Below, piece by piece: positions 1-7,633 of a stretch of 40,800 nucleotides of DNA (position 1 is the stretch's first letter; each line of letters opens with the position of its first letter). Position numbers and translations under genes: made by a program. The stretch is from assembly GCA_024695475.1 (NCBI GenBank), contig JAILIC010000038.1, forward strand, positions 1 to 40,800. Reading direction: 5' to 3'. The DNA comes from Treponema sp. (GTDB lineage: Bacteria > Spirochaetota > Spirochaetia > Treponematales > Treponemataceae). Under the pieces are notes generated by a model. The model saw nothing but the letters and a program-made list of their open reading frames with translations, did no database searches and had not been told where the DNA came from.

Positions 1-78
1 GATGGATATGAGCAGCTGCAGTATAAGCTGATTTTGTTTTACAGGCTTTTGAAAGCTAACGGATATATCAATGACTGA
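1..78 (+). CDS. C-terminal end of an unidentified upstream gene
   Basis: Reading frame 1 is open from the window edge and gives 25 residues ending in KANGYIND before a TGA at 76-78. It overlaps the start of the next gene by 8 bases, the kind of overlap seen between co-translated genes. In phage and plasmid replication modules the gene before a D5-type helicase is often a primase or another replication protein, but too little is visible here to assign one. Confidence 0.55.
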   Translation, partial: DGYEQLQYKLILFYRLLKANGYIND

Positions 79-1516
79 AAACGAATTTTCTAAAAATGAA
101 AGAGCTGTCCTCGAACAGATTGGCCTTGAGATGAAGGCTAATAAATACGTAAGCGGTGAAATGCAGTTTACGGATTTGACGAATACGCTTTATTTTTTGA
201 GGGCTTATCAGGATAAAATCCGCTACTGTATTACCTGGGATAAGTTTCTTGTCTGGAACGGAACTAACTGGGAAATTGATTACCGAGGTTTTGTCCAGGA
301 GAGGATTCCGATCTTTATTCATCAGATGTACAGGATTCAGCGTTATATACCAGACAGAATCTTGAAGCAGGATTTTGAAAAGCATCTTATTAAGAGTGAA
401 AGCTTCCGCCGTATTCAGGCAATTGTTGGACTTTTGAAAATGCGGCCGGAAATCAAGACGATTGAAAAAGAACTTGATACGGATAACTATCTTTTTAATG
501 TTGAAGGTCTGACGCTGAATCTGAAAAATGGGAAAGCCAAAGAGCCAAATATAAAAAATCTGATTACAAAAAAAAGCCTCTTTATTTATGACAAGGCGGC
601 TGACTGTCCAACTTGGAAAACTTTTTTGATGCAGATTTTTGATAAGGATATGCAGCTTATTAAGTTTATACAAAAAGCCTGCGGCTACACTTTAAGCGGG
701 GATGTTAGTGAGCAGTGTCTTTTTATTTTATGGGGAACTGGTGCCAACGGTAAATCTACTTTCTTGAACGTGCTTCTTCATCTGTTTGGAGACTATGGCT
801 GCAGCACTGGTATTGAGACTTTCACAAAAAAGAATAAAGAACAGAGTAATGACCTGGCACGTCTTAAAGGGTCAAGACTTGTTACTACCAGCGAAATTGA
901 ACAGGGAATCCCGATGAGTGAAAGCCTGATTAAAAGTGTTACAGGTGAAGATTCTTTAACAGCAAGATTTCTTTACGGTGAATATTTTTCATTTAAGCCG
1001 ACCTTCAAGATATTTATGGCCACTAATCATAAACCAAAAATCCGTGGTGCTGATAACGGTATCTGGCGACGTATTAAAATGATTCCTTTTACTTTCACAA
1101 TTCCGCCGGAGCAGAGAGATAAGAAACTTACGGAAAAAATGATTGCAGAAAATTCAGGAATCTTAAACTGGCTTATTCAGGGCTATGCTATGTGGAAAAA
1201 GGAAGGTCTAGAAGAGCCGGCAGCTGTTCGGCAGGCGAATGAGGAATACAGAATGGATATGGATGCTGTTGGAACTTTTGTAAATGATTGTCTTGAAATT
1301 GATGCTTCTTTAAGTTGGAGGCTTCATACTAAGATTTTGTATGAGACTTATATCAAGTGGTGTGCCAAAAATAATGAGCGTGTTATGTCTCAGAAATGGC
1401 TGGGCTTGAGGATGAGTGAGAAAGGCTTTAAGAGATTGAGTACTAACGGGCAGCGGGTGTGGCTGGGGCTGGCAGTAAAAGTAGAATGGCGAGGCGAAGA
1501 GAAAAAGAAGTGGTGA
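71..1516 (+). CDS. Phage/plasmid-type D5/P4-family helicase (SF3 AAA+)
   Basis: A 481-residue replicative helicase of the type found in prophages and integrative elements; such proteins unwind the origin of a mobile element. The Walker A sequence GTGANGKST lies at about residues 222-230, and the SF3 sensor/arginine-finger region is visible around 315-340 (FMATNHKP, then GIWRRIKMIPF). The first 190 residues carry the D5_N-like region before the ATPase. No archaeo-eukaryotic primase or zinc-binding Toprim domain is visible, so if the element encodes a primase it should be in another gene, perhaps the one ending at 78. The start ATG overlaps the upstream stop and has only a weak ribosome binding site, consistent with translational coupling. 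No integrase, capsid or portal gene is visible in the window, so this may be an element edge or a decayed element. Confidence 0.85.
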   Translation: MTENEFSKNERAVLEQIGLEMKANKYVSGEMQFTDLTNTLYFLRAYQDKIRYCITWDKFLVWNGTNWEIDYRGFVQERIPIFIHQMYRIQRYIPDRILKQDFEKHLIKSESFRRIQAIVGLLKMRPEIKTIEKELDTDNYLFNVEGLTLNLKNGKAKEPNIKNLITKKSLFIYDKAADCPTWKTFLMQIFDKDMQLIKFIQKACGYTLSGDVSEQCLFILWGTGANGKSTFLNVLLHLFGDYGCSTGIETFTKKNKEQSNDLARLKGSRLVTTSEIEQGIPMSESLIKSVTGEDSLTARFLYGEYFSFKPTFKIFMATNHKPKIRGADNGIWRRIKMIPFTFTIPPEQRDKKLTEKMIAENSGILNWLIQGYAMWKKEGLEEPAAVRQANEEYRMDMDAVGTFVNDCLEIDASLSWRLHTKILYETYIKWCAKNNERVMSQKWLGLRMSEKGFKRLSTNGQRVWLGLAVKVEWRGEEKKKW

Positions 1517-1522
1517 TACATA

Positions 1523-1582
1523 AGGCTCTCCCCGATAGCGAAGGGCTTACCCCCTGGCAAACCGGAGAGAGTTTGGAAGCTT
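1523..1582. terminator. Possible convergent terminator
   Basis: CTCTCC at about 1525-1530 can pair with GGAGAG at about 1562-1567 across a long loop, and a run of seven T follows near 1578. The stem is short and the loop long, so this is a weak call. Its position between two convergent transcription units supports it. Confidence 0.25.
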
Positions 1583-1609
1583 TTTTTACATGAAAAAAAA
1601 GTATCAAAA

Positions 1610-1792
1610 TCAGTCCATTGAATTGTAAGTTCGAACATTTAATAGAAAAGAATTATATTCTTCTTGAGCTTTTTTTCTTTCTTCCGGAGTTAAATTTGGA
1701 TCTTCAAGTTTATTCTTTGCCAAACGTAATTCTAAATCACCTGTATTAGGAATACCGCCTGGATATTTATTTTTATCATTTTCTTTAATCAT
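1610..1792 (-). CDS. Unknown small protein, 60 aa
   Basis: I do not recognise this protein. It is hydrophilic and lysine/glutamate-rich, with a Pro-Gly-Gly turn near residue 11 and a predicted helix through LTPEERKKAQEE (about 34-45). There is no signal peptide or membrane segment. The start is well supported: AGGAAGG sits 7 bases before the ATG on the minus strand. It is the last gene of a three-gene minus-strand set (2892 to 1610), 45 bases after the 122-residue gene. Genes this size at the end of a mobile-element cargo run are sometimes antitoxins or immunity proteins, but nothing in the sequence proves that. Confidence 0.6.
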   Translation of the reverse strand: MIKENDKNKYPGGIPNTGDLELRLAKNKLEDPNLTPEERKKAQEEYNSFLLNVRTYNSMD

Positions 1793-1837
1793 TGTTTTAC
1801 CTTCCTATTTTTAATGTAATGACTAAAAAAAATTATG

Positions 1838-2206
1838 TCAATTTTTTTGGGAATATAAAAAAGAGGCATATACTTTTGCAACTTCATTATAATCCTGATA
1901 ACGAATTTTTTGACCGCTATTGTAATAGTGAAAGAGGATTGCGGACAATGCTGACTTTTGATAAATACGTTTTCCGAGAGAAAAGGCTATTTGTTTCGCA
2001 GCTGCCATTTCATGCCTTGCACAAACTATTGTAATTTCAGGTTCATGCATAGTTTTGGAATCATACCTAAGACCGACTAGACGATGAGTGCAGTTGTCGT
2101 CTGAGACTAGAAAATCTGAGGATTTGATTCCGTTTTGAAGTATTGTCACTGATACTTTACTATCATATTTAGGAACTGCAAATATCTGAAAATAATTAAG
2201 ATTCAA
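1838..2206 (-). CDS. Unknown protein, 122 aa, TTG start
   Basis: I do not recognise this protein. It has mixed alpha/beta character with a central stretch around HEPEITIVCARHEMAAAKQIAF, cysteines in the DDNCTHRL and VCARHE segments, and no membrane segment. The start codon is TTG at 2206-2204, chosen because AAGGTGA lies 7 bases upstream and no better ATG follows. It begins 26 bases after the stop of the 219-residue gene, so the two are very likely co-transcribed. Function unknown. Confidence 0.65.
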   Translation of the reverse strand: MNLNYFQIFAVPKYDSKVSVTILQNGIKSSDFLVSDDNCTHRLVGLRYDSKTMHEPEITIVCARHEMAAAKQIAFSLGKRIYQKSALSAILFHYYNSGQKIRYQDYNEVAKVYASFLYSQKN

Positions 2207-2232
2207 CTTTATATCACCTTGAAGTATTTTTA

Positions 2233-2892
2233 TTAATCATCATCCATTTGTTCTGAAAACTTTTCTTTAATACATTCTTTAAACTCTAAGAATTTAGATG
2301 CAGTTTCAGGAACTCCAAGCGCTACAAGAATATCATAAGCAGTCAATCTAGAATCAGATTCTGCTACTACTTCAAACAAATATCTAATTCCTGTATCTTC
2401 TGAATCTTCTTCATTAGGCGCTTCCTGAAGAGAAAACTCTAATAAAACGCGAGAATTATTTATATTAAGATTTTCTCGAATAATACTAAATTCTTTGTTA
2501 CCTATCTGATAAGTGAAATATATGGATGAAACAGTTCCATTTTTTTGATAATCATCTTCTATTTCTTTTAGTTTATTATACAAAGCTTGTTCTTCATTTG
2601 TTAAAGGGCCGGTAATTTCTTTCCGTTTATAATCACAGATTGTAGAATAAAAAAGGTCCATAGAATTTGGTTCTTGTTTACCATAACGGAGATAAGAAAT
2701 TATGGCTTCATCATCAAAAGATTCCATCCAACTAAGTTCATCATCAGAGATAGCAAAAGTAAAATCTCCTTCTTTAACTTTTTCATTATCAAAAATTTTA
2801 TCCCAATCAGCTATCGCTTTTTCTAACATAGCTTTTTGTTCTGCAATATCTTCTTTAAAACCTTTAAAGTAGAGATTTATCTGATTACCCAT
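2233..2892 (-). CDS. Unknown acidic protein, 219 aa
   Basis: I do not recognise this protein. It is strongly acidic, especially at its end (EQMDDD) and around residues 160-170 (NEEDSEDTG), with no signal peptide or membrane segment, so it should be cytoplasmic. An AAGGA ribosome binding site precedes the ATG. It is the first gene of the three-gene minus-strand set between a phage-type helicase and an IS66 remnant. A small acidic protein in that setting could be an immunity protein, a DNA-mimic or an accessory subunit; these are guesses from context only. Confidence 0.7.
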   Translation of the reverse strand: MGNQINLYFKGFKEDIAEQKAMLEKAIADWDKIFDNEKVKEGDFTFAISDDELSWMESFDDEAIISYLRYGKQEPNSMDLFYSTICDYKRKEITGPLTNEEQALYNKLKEIEDDYQKNGTVSSIYFTYQIGNKEFSIIRENLNINNSRVLLEFSLQEAPNEEDSEDTGIRYLFEVVAESDSRLTAYDILVALGVPETASKFLEFKECIKEKFSEQMDDD

Positions 2893-2965
2893 AATTTTTC
2901 CTTATATATAGATTATTATATTGTATCCGCAAATTGAATTTACGTTTACATAATTATACCACAAT

Positions 2966-3345
2966 TTAAATCCATTCTCCACGAATCTTATATGGAGTAA
3001 TTTCAATATTCCAGGGGAGAAGTTTTTCCCAGTCATTTTCAGTTTCAGCATAATGGGCTTTTTCAAAAAGACATCTGAGATAATCTTCAGGAGCAATACC
3101 ATTCTGCTTGGCAGTTTCAATAAGGGCAGAATAAAACATGAGACTCTTGCTCCATTACTGCTGCCGCTGAAAAGGAAGTTTCGCCTTGCCATTACCCAGC
3201 TTTTTACGCTGCGTTCTGCCGCATTGGTCGAAAAAGTTGCTTCAGGATATTTTATAAAGTTTTCAAGATTTTCCCATCTGTTTAAACAGTAGTTTACAGC
3301 TTCCTTTGTCTTTGAGGAATCAAGAATCATTTCCTTCTGTAATCA
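2966..3345 (-). pseudogene. IS66-family transposase (TnpC) C-terminal remnant
   Basis: This is the DDE-end of an IS66 transposase: the segment with STNAAERSVKSWVMARRN and FSGSSNGAR is diagnostic. The reading frame breaks after SCFI near 3135; moving one frame restores the expected continuation (ALIETAKQNGIAPEDYLRC) to a TAA at 2966-2968. The break fits loss of one T from a T-run in the original FYSALIET segment. The 5' two-thirds of tnpC are missing, with in-frame stops just upstream of 3330, and no tnpA or tnpB is present. Without the repair the open frame runs on in nonsense to 2902. It is a dead remnant marking past insertion in this accessory region. Confidence 0.85.
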
Positions 3346-3758
3346 TCACCAAAAAGATGGCTGCATATAATTCGTTATTTTTCAGACAAACTGTCTGGAC
3401 AAAGGGCTTAGCTTATAAGACATGACAACATACTTAACGATAGTTACAATAAGTCATTTACTGCTACTTTATTAAATGATACTCCAGTACTTATAATAGA
3501 AGATAGCGAAACAAGGCTAGGTGTTTCGCTTGAAAATCTGGAATTAACGAATTGTGATATAAAACTTCCGGAAAAGGTTCTTACAGTAATGAAACCTGGT
3601 ACTGAAGTGAGAATCCTTGAAGTTGGTAAAGTAGAAAAAATAGACGGTATAAACAGCAACTGGGTAAAAGTTGATGTACAATTCAATCCGCGAGGTAATA
3701 CGGGGGGCCTTTAATACCTTTTATGACTGGCTGGTGCTATGGTGGATATCTTGAATAG
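3343..3758 (+). pseudogene. SH3-domain (SH3b-like) gene remnant with frame breaks
   Basis: The frame is open from 3343, interrupted by TAG at 3409-3411, open again to TAA at 3712-3714. It encodes an SH3-like module (MKPGTEVRILEVGKVEKI, then NWVKV). One extra G in the G6 tract at 3702-3707 would join it to GPLIPFMTGWCYGGYLE and a TAG at 3756-3758; the Gly-Trp-Cys-x-Gly-Gly-Tyr-Leu ending is what a bacterial SH3 domain should finish with. No usable start codon is seen at the 5' end, which abuts the IS66 remnant, so the insertion probably removed the N-terminus. SH3b domains usually sit in envelope or secreted proteins that bind wall peptides. The downstream secreted gene starts inside its tail. 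Confidence 0.65.
3702..3707 (+). repeat. G6 homopolymer tract at a frame break
   Basis: Six consecutive G on the plus strand lie exactly where the SH3 reading frame is lost; a seventh G would restore it. Poly-G tracts drive slipped-strand phase variation in Treponema pallidum, although those tracts are usually longer. In a remnant that already has a nonsense codon this may be plain decay. Confidence 0.6.
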
Positions 3759-4314
3759 AAAGGTATTTGCAATCGTCGTACTGTTTTTTATAGCAGGTAT
3801 TTCGCTCGCATTTGCGGAAGACTATCTTTCTGTGCGTGGTGCTGAAATCCCAAAACAGTTTGAAACTAAAATCGGTGCATTTATTCTGAAAGACTCAGAT
3901 GAATGTAGCTGTACGTGGCAACTTGAATCAGATAAAAATGACAGACTATTGTTCATTTGTTTTACAGAGGACGATGACAAAGAAGAAATTGAGGGTCTTG
4001 TCCGTCTGACAGAGTTTATCCTTTCCCGACTTCCAGAACAGGAAACGGCAGCCTGTAAGTTTGCATCAGAAGTATTTGATAATACTGAACTTTTTGACGA
4101 CACGTATCTTTGTGCAATAGCTATTTATTCGGAAAAAAAGATGAAAAGAAACGGTATGGCCACGTATCACTGTTTATATACTCTTGTACCAAAAGCAGGT
4201 CTCTATTCCGATGGTGAGCAACGGTGGCCAAAGTATGAATGGGATTTTATTGACATTATTGGTGACACAGACGGTTCTTTTGCCTCTGCACATTATATTG
4301 GCTGGCAGCGTTAA
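3739..4314 (+). CDS. Unknown secreted protein, 191 aa
   Basis: I do not recognise the family. A hydrophobic signal segment (VFAIVVLFFIAGISLAFA) is followed by a likely signal peptidase I site AFA-ED, so the mature protein should be periplasmic or outer-envelope. The mature part has acidic patches (EDDDKEEIE) and cysteines in ECSC, FICF, AACKF, YLCAI and YHCLY. The start is uncertain: ATG at 3739, or TTG at 3751 (MNRKVF), which gives a more typical signal peptide and has GGTGG 5-6 bases upstream. Either way it overlaps the tail of the broken SH3 gene, so the two were probably one transcription unit. Confidence 0.7.
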   Translation: MVDILNRKVFAIVVLFFIAGISLAFAEDYLSVRGAEIPKQFETKIGAFILKDSDECSCTWQLESDKNDRLLFICFTEDDDKEEIEGLVRLTEFILSRLPEQETAACKFASEVFDNTELFDDTYLCAIAIYSEKKMKRNGMATYHCLYTLVPKAGLYSDGEQRWPKYEWDFIDIIGDTDGSFASAHYIGWQR

Positions 4315-4322
4315 TCAAGGAA

Positions 4323-4377
4323 TGCCTCTCTAAATCGTTATTATTCTGTTATAATCAATCAGAGGCAAATACGATTT
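4323..4377 (+). repeat. Interlocked inverted repeats ahead of the acetyltransferase gene
   Basis: TGCCTCT (4323-4329) is complementary to AGAGGCA (4361-4367), and AAATCGT (4332-4338) is complementary to ACGATTT (4371-4377). The order is A, B, A', B', so in RNA the two 7-bp stems would form an H-type pseudoknot rather than nested hairpins. A TATAAT lies between them at 4350-4355; if that is the promoter -10 box, the repeats flank it in DNA instead and could be protein-binding sites. Confidence 0.45.
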
Positions 4378-4416
4378 ATCCAATTGCCTTTTTATAGTTT
4401 GAGGAGAGAGATGTAT

Positions 4417-4914
4417 ATGAATATTAGAAAATCAACGGAACAAGATTTTACGCGGATTATGGAAATATATGCTTTTGCCCGTGAGTATATGAAAAATCAT
4501 GGAAATCCCAATCAGTGGGGACCTACAAACTGGCCACCAGAAGACTTAATCCATAATGATATAAAACAGGGAAACAGTTATGTTTGCCTGAATGATTCCA
4601 ATCAGGTTATAGGAGTCTTTTATTATATCTATGGAAAGGATATAGAACCTACATACCGCACTATTACTGAAGGTAGATGGACTGGCAGTGATTGTTATGG
4701 TGTCGTGCATCGGGTGGCAGGTGACGGCTCAGAAAAAGGAATAGGAACTTTTTGCATAGAGTGGGCTTACAAAAAATGCGGTAATCTCCGTATTGATACT
4801 CATGGTGATAATATCGTTATGCAGTCGCTTCTAACAAAGCTTGGATTTAATCATTGCGGAACCATTTATGTTGAAGAAGATGATTATCCGCGACTTGCAT
4901 ATGAAAAGTATTAG
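4417..4914 (+). CDS. GNAT-family N-acetyltransferase
   Basis: The protein transfers an acetyl group from acetyl-CoA to an amine; the acceptor is unknown. It begins MNIRKSTEQDF, typical for this family, has strand beta4 and the CoA-binding loop around VVHRVAGDGSEKGIG, and ends with the motif-B region MQSLLTKLGFNHCGTIYVEEDDYPRLAYEKY in pieces that match GNAT C-termini. The start at 4417 is chosen over 4411 and the upstream 4384 because GGAGAG at 4403-4408 is 8 bases before it. The stop lies 21 bases from the convergent PAS gene. It is a single-gene unit with the inverted repeats at 4323-4377 upstream. Confidence 0.85.
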   Translation: MNIRKSTEQDFTRIMEIYAFAREYMKNHGNPNQWGPTNWPPEDLIHNDIKQGNSYVCLNDSNQVIGVFYYIYGKDIEPTYRTITEGRWTGSDCYGVVHRVAGDGSEKGIGTFCIEWAYKKCGNLRIDTHGDNIVMQSLLTKLGFNHCGTIYVEEDDYPRLAYEKY

Positions 4915-4935
4915 GCTGCTTACTACTTTTTCGTG

Positions 4936-5832
4936 TTACTCGCTCATAATGGCGTCTCTGATTACATTTAACTGGATTGCCTGATCATATAAAAATACGT
5001 AGAACAATGGTCCCATATCAAAATGATCGACGAGATGTCCGATATCACTGACTTCTTTTATGACGCCTGTTTTGGTAATAATGCGATAGTTGACGTAATC
5101 ATATTGCGTCGGATTATGGTTTATATGTTGCCAAATTGTCTCGTTTGTCTTTTCATAATCATCAGGGTGGACAATACCTTTGAATGATTTATGTGTTAAC
5201 TCTAAAAACTCATCGTATGAGTTGCAGTCAAATAAGTGTATTGCCTCATCATTTGCATAGAGAATTTCTTCATTTGCCGGATCAGCTTTATAGACAAGAA
5301 TTGCCCCTGGTACAAAACGTGCGATATCTTTGAAACTTAAATGGGTATGAGCAATATGGGATTGTGCCAGATAGAGGTGATCTTCATCTAATGCAAGAAA
5401 GTAACCGATCAAATCTCCCTCTTGCTTAAAAAGCTTAATGTAGAGTGTTATCTTTTTTGTAAGGGGATTTTCCTGCTGATCAAAGTAGAATTTATGCGTG
5501 ATAAAGCTTTTTCCTTCATCGAATTGTTTTTGTAGCGATGCTGCTTCTAATGTTTCTGATATAAGGGTTCCTTGGGATAAATGGACAATGTTTGCTAATG
5601 ATTTTTGAATAAACTCATCATATGCGTCTGGAAAAGAGGCTACGTCTATTAATCCGCTTTGTTTTTGGAGAATCTTGTTTTGGGTTATGTTTGCCTTGAT
5701 GTAGTATTGGTGTTGTAAAAAGTCAGAAACTGAGGTATAGCCAGTTTTATGCAGGAAGGTCCTTCCGGCAAATTCCAAAAACTCTTTTTCGTTTTCGCCT
5801 TCTAATGTAGGAATTTCTACTTTTTGCGCCAT
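4936..5832 (-). CDS. PAS-domain protein without an output domain
   Basis: The 298-residue protein has a C-terminal PAS fold of the PAS_3 type from about residue 170 to 285: EILYANDEAIHLF, the VHPDD segment, then ITKTGVIKEVSDIGHLV. The first 150 residues look like a second sensor-type region without clear motifs. Proteins of this layout normally continue into a GGDEF, histidine kinase or HD-GYP domain, but this frame stops about 25 residues after the PAS fold. There is no membrane segment, so it should be cytoplasmic. It may act by binding a partner, or be a truncated receptor. AGGGG lies 8-9 bases before the ATG. It is 20 bases downstream of the Nudix gene and likely shares its transcript. 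Confidence 0.75.
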   Translation of the reverse strand: MAQKVEIPTLEGENEKEFLEFAGRTFLHKTGYTSVSDFLQHQYYIKANITQNKILQKQSGLIDVASFPDAYDEFIQKSLANIVHLSQGTLISETLEAASLQKQFDEGKSFITHKFYFDQQENPLTKKITLYIKLFKQEGDLIGYFLALDEDHLYLAQSHIAHTHLSFKDIARFVPGAILVYKADPANEEILYANDEAIHLFDCNSYDEFLELTHKSFKGIVHPDDYEKTNETIWQHINHNPTQYDYVNYRIITKTGVIKEVSDIGHLVDHFDMGPLFYVFLYDQAIQLNVIRDAIMSE

Positions 5833-5852
5833 ATGGTACCCCTATTACTGTA

Positions 5853-6326
5853 TTAAATATCGGTAATAGGAGTTCCATTCAATACTGCTGATTTTAAAAA
5901 ATTACCTGTATATACTAGTTTTAATGAAAAAAATGGTACTTTCTTTTGCAGTAAATCTAAAAAGAGTTCGTCACCTTTCCAGTGGGGCAGGTTTAACAAT
6001 TGCGGGATAGGAACCCATTCAAGGGTTCCCTCATCACAATCAGAAAGCGTTCCGCTAAAACTGGTAGCATGAAACAGATGCATGTACTCACCCTCATAAC
6101 AGTCGGAGACAAATGTAATGATACCAACGTAACGATAGTCGGTGAGTGTCAGCCCGGTTTCTTCATGTACCTCGCGGAGTACGCAGTCTTCAGGACTTTC
6201 ACCTTCTTCGCAGTGACCGCCGATACCAATCCACTTATCTTTGTTTATGTCGTGTTGTTTTTTTACACGATGGAGCATGAGGTATGCATTGTCTTTTTCT
6301 ATATAACAAAGTGTCGTGTTTTGCAT
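5853..6326 (-). CDS. Nudix hydrolase (MutT/8-oxo-dGTPase type)
   Basis: A 157-residue hydrolase of nucleoside diphosphates linked to another moiety. The full Nudix box is present: GHCEEGESPEDCVLREVHEETGL fits G-x5-E-x7-R-E-V-x-E-E-x-G-L, with the metal-binding glutamates intact (about residues 37-59). The N-terminus (MQNTTLCYIEKDNAYLMLHRVKK) resembles MutT-like 8-oxo-dGTP diphosphatases. It follows purH by 33 bases and is followed by the PAS gene, all on the minus strand. The exact substrate cannot be read from sequence. Confidence 0.88.
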   Translation of the reverse strand: MQNTTLCYIEKDNAYLMLHRVKKQHDINKDKWIGIGGHCEEGESPEDCVLREVHEETGLTLTDYRYVGIITFVSDCYEGEYMHLFHATSFSGTLSDCDEGTLEWVPIPQLLNLPHWKGDELFLDLLQKKVPFFSLKLVYTGNFLKSAVLNGTPITDI

Positions 6327-6359
6327 GGGCGGTATTCCTGAAGACTCTCACCGGTACTA

Positions 6360-7532
6360 TTAGTGATGGAACAGACGAATGCCTGTAAATGCCATTGCAA
6401 TGTTGTAGGTGTCACAGGTTTCAATGACGTTGTCATCACGAATGGAACCACCTGGTTGTGCAATGACAGAAACACCAGAGCGATGTGCCCGTTCTATGTT
6501 GTCACCAAAGGGAAAGAATGCATCGCTGCCGACAGCTACATCGGTGTTTTTTGCTATCCATGCTTTTCGTTCTTCTCTGGTAAATACTTCTGGTTTTGTG
6601 GTAAATAATGCCTGCCACTTGCCGTCTGCCAGTACGTCTTCATAATCATCACTGGTATATACATCGATGGCGTTGTCTCTGTCTGCACGTTTAACACCTT
6701 CTTTAAAAGGTAGGGAACGTACTTGAGGACTTTGTCTGAGCCACCATTTGTCTGCCTTGTCACCAGCGAGGCGGGTACAGTGAATACGTGACTGCTGTCC
6801 GGCACCGATACCGATTGCCTGTCCGTCTTTGACGTAACAAACGGAATTTGACTGGGTATATTTGAGAACAATGAGTGCGATGATGAGGTTTCGTTTTTCA
6901 TCAGCGGTCATTGTCTTGTTTTTAGTAACGATATTGTTGAGGCAAGACTCATCGATAAGCAAGTTATTACGTCCTTGTTCAAGGGTAATACCGTAAACCT
7001 GTTTATGTTCAATAGGATCAGGAATATAGTTTTCGTTAATCTGTAAAATACAGTATGCACCTTTCTTTTTTGCCTTAAGAAGCTCAAATGCTTCCGGGGT
7101 ATAAGAAGGAGCGATGATACCGTCTGATACTTCTTTTGCAATCAGTTGTGCAGTTGGAAGATCACATTCATCTGATAATGAAATGAAGTCTCCAAATGAA
7201 GACATTCTGTCTGCACCTCTGGCTCTTGCATATGCACAGGCTAGTGGAGTAAGTGCGACATCACCAGTAAAATAGATTTCCTTGAGGGTATCAGATAACG
7301 GAGTGCCGACTGCAGCGCCTGCAGGAGACACATGTTTAAACGATGTGGCTGCAGGGAGCCCAGTGGATGCTTTTAGTTCTTTTACTAACTGCCAACCGTT
7401 AAGTGCATCAAGAAGATTGATGTAACCAGGCTTGCCGTTAAGTACCGTAATTGGTAAATCACCTTTTTCCATGTAAACCCGAGCTGGTTTTTGGTTCGGG
7501 TTGCAACCGTATTTTAATTGAAGTTCCGTCAT
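6360..7532 (-). CDS. purH: AICAR formyltransferase, single-domain PurH
   Basis: This enzyme moves a formyl group from 10-formyl-tetrahydrofolate to AICAR, the penultimate step of purine synthesis. The catalytic Lys-His pair is in [11 protein letters not shown] (K66, H67), and the C-terminal region shows [11 protein letters not shown] and QPGGSIRDD, the substrate-binding part of the family. At 390 residues it is the short form: the IMP cyclohydrolase (MGS-like) domain that normally precedes it in PurH is absent, so cyclisation of FAICAR needs another protein. It starts divergently from malQ; the promoter places the transcript start on or next to the start codon and no Shine-Dalgarno sequence is seen. 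Confidence 0.9.
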   Translation of the reverse strand: MTELQLKYGCNPNQKPARVYMEKGDLPITVLNGKPGYINLLDALNGWQLVKELKASTGLPAATSFKHVSPAGAAVGTPLSDTLKEIYFTGDVALTPLACAYARARGADRMSSFGDFISLSDECDLPTAQLIAKEVSDGIIAPSYTPEAFELLKAKKKGAYCILQINENYIPDPIEHKQVYGITLEQGRNNLLIDESCLNNIVTKNKTMTADEKRNLIIALIVLKYTQSNSVCYVKDGQAIGIGAGQQSRIHCTRLAGDKADKWWLRQSPQVRSLPFKEGVKRADRDNAIDVYTSDDYEDVLADGKWQALFTTKPEVFTREERKAWIAKNTDVAVGSDAFFPFGDNIERAHRSGVSVIAQPGGSIRDDNVIETCDTYNIAMAFTGIRLFHH

Positions 7533-7567
7533 GTATGTATACTACTGATAAGTCATGTTTTTTTCAA
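7532..7567 (-). promoter_or_regulatory. purH promoter, predicted leaderless
   Basis: On the minus strand TTGAAA (7567-7562), a 17-base spacer and TAGTAT (7544-7539) form a sigma70-type promoter. Counting the usual six bases after the -10 box places the transcript start at 7532, the A of the purH ATG. Confidence 0.55.
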
Positions 7568-7597
7568 TGCTTAACAGGTGGGCGATATGTTGTTGCA

Positions 7598-7633
7598 TTG
7601 TCGGTTTTATTGTTACATGGTATGATGCAAGTA
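7598..7633 (+). promoter_or_regulatory. malQ promoter, predicted leaderless
   Basis: TTGTCG (7598-7603), a 17-base spacer and TATGAT (7621-7626) match the sigma70 consensus layout. The predicted transcript start is 7633, the A of the malQ ATG. No Shine-Dalgarno sequence precedes that codon. Confidence 0.55.

Noticed and set aside
3444-3686. 80-residue minus-strand frame opposite the SH3 remnant
   Set aside because: The plus strand here encodes a recognisable SH3 module; the antisense frame has no features.
7555-7632. Longer N-terminus for MalQ
   Set aside because: The extra 26 residues are not part of the family and cover the promoter that drives the gene.
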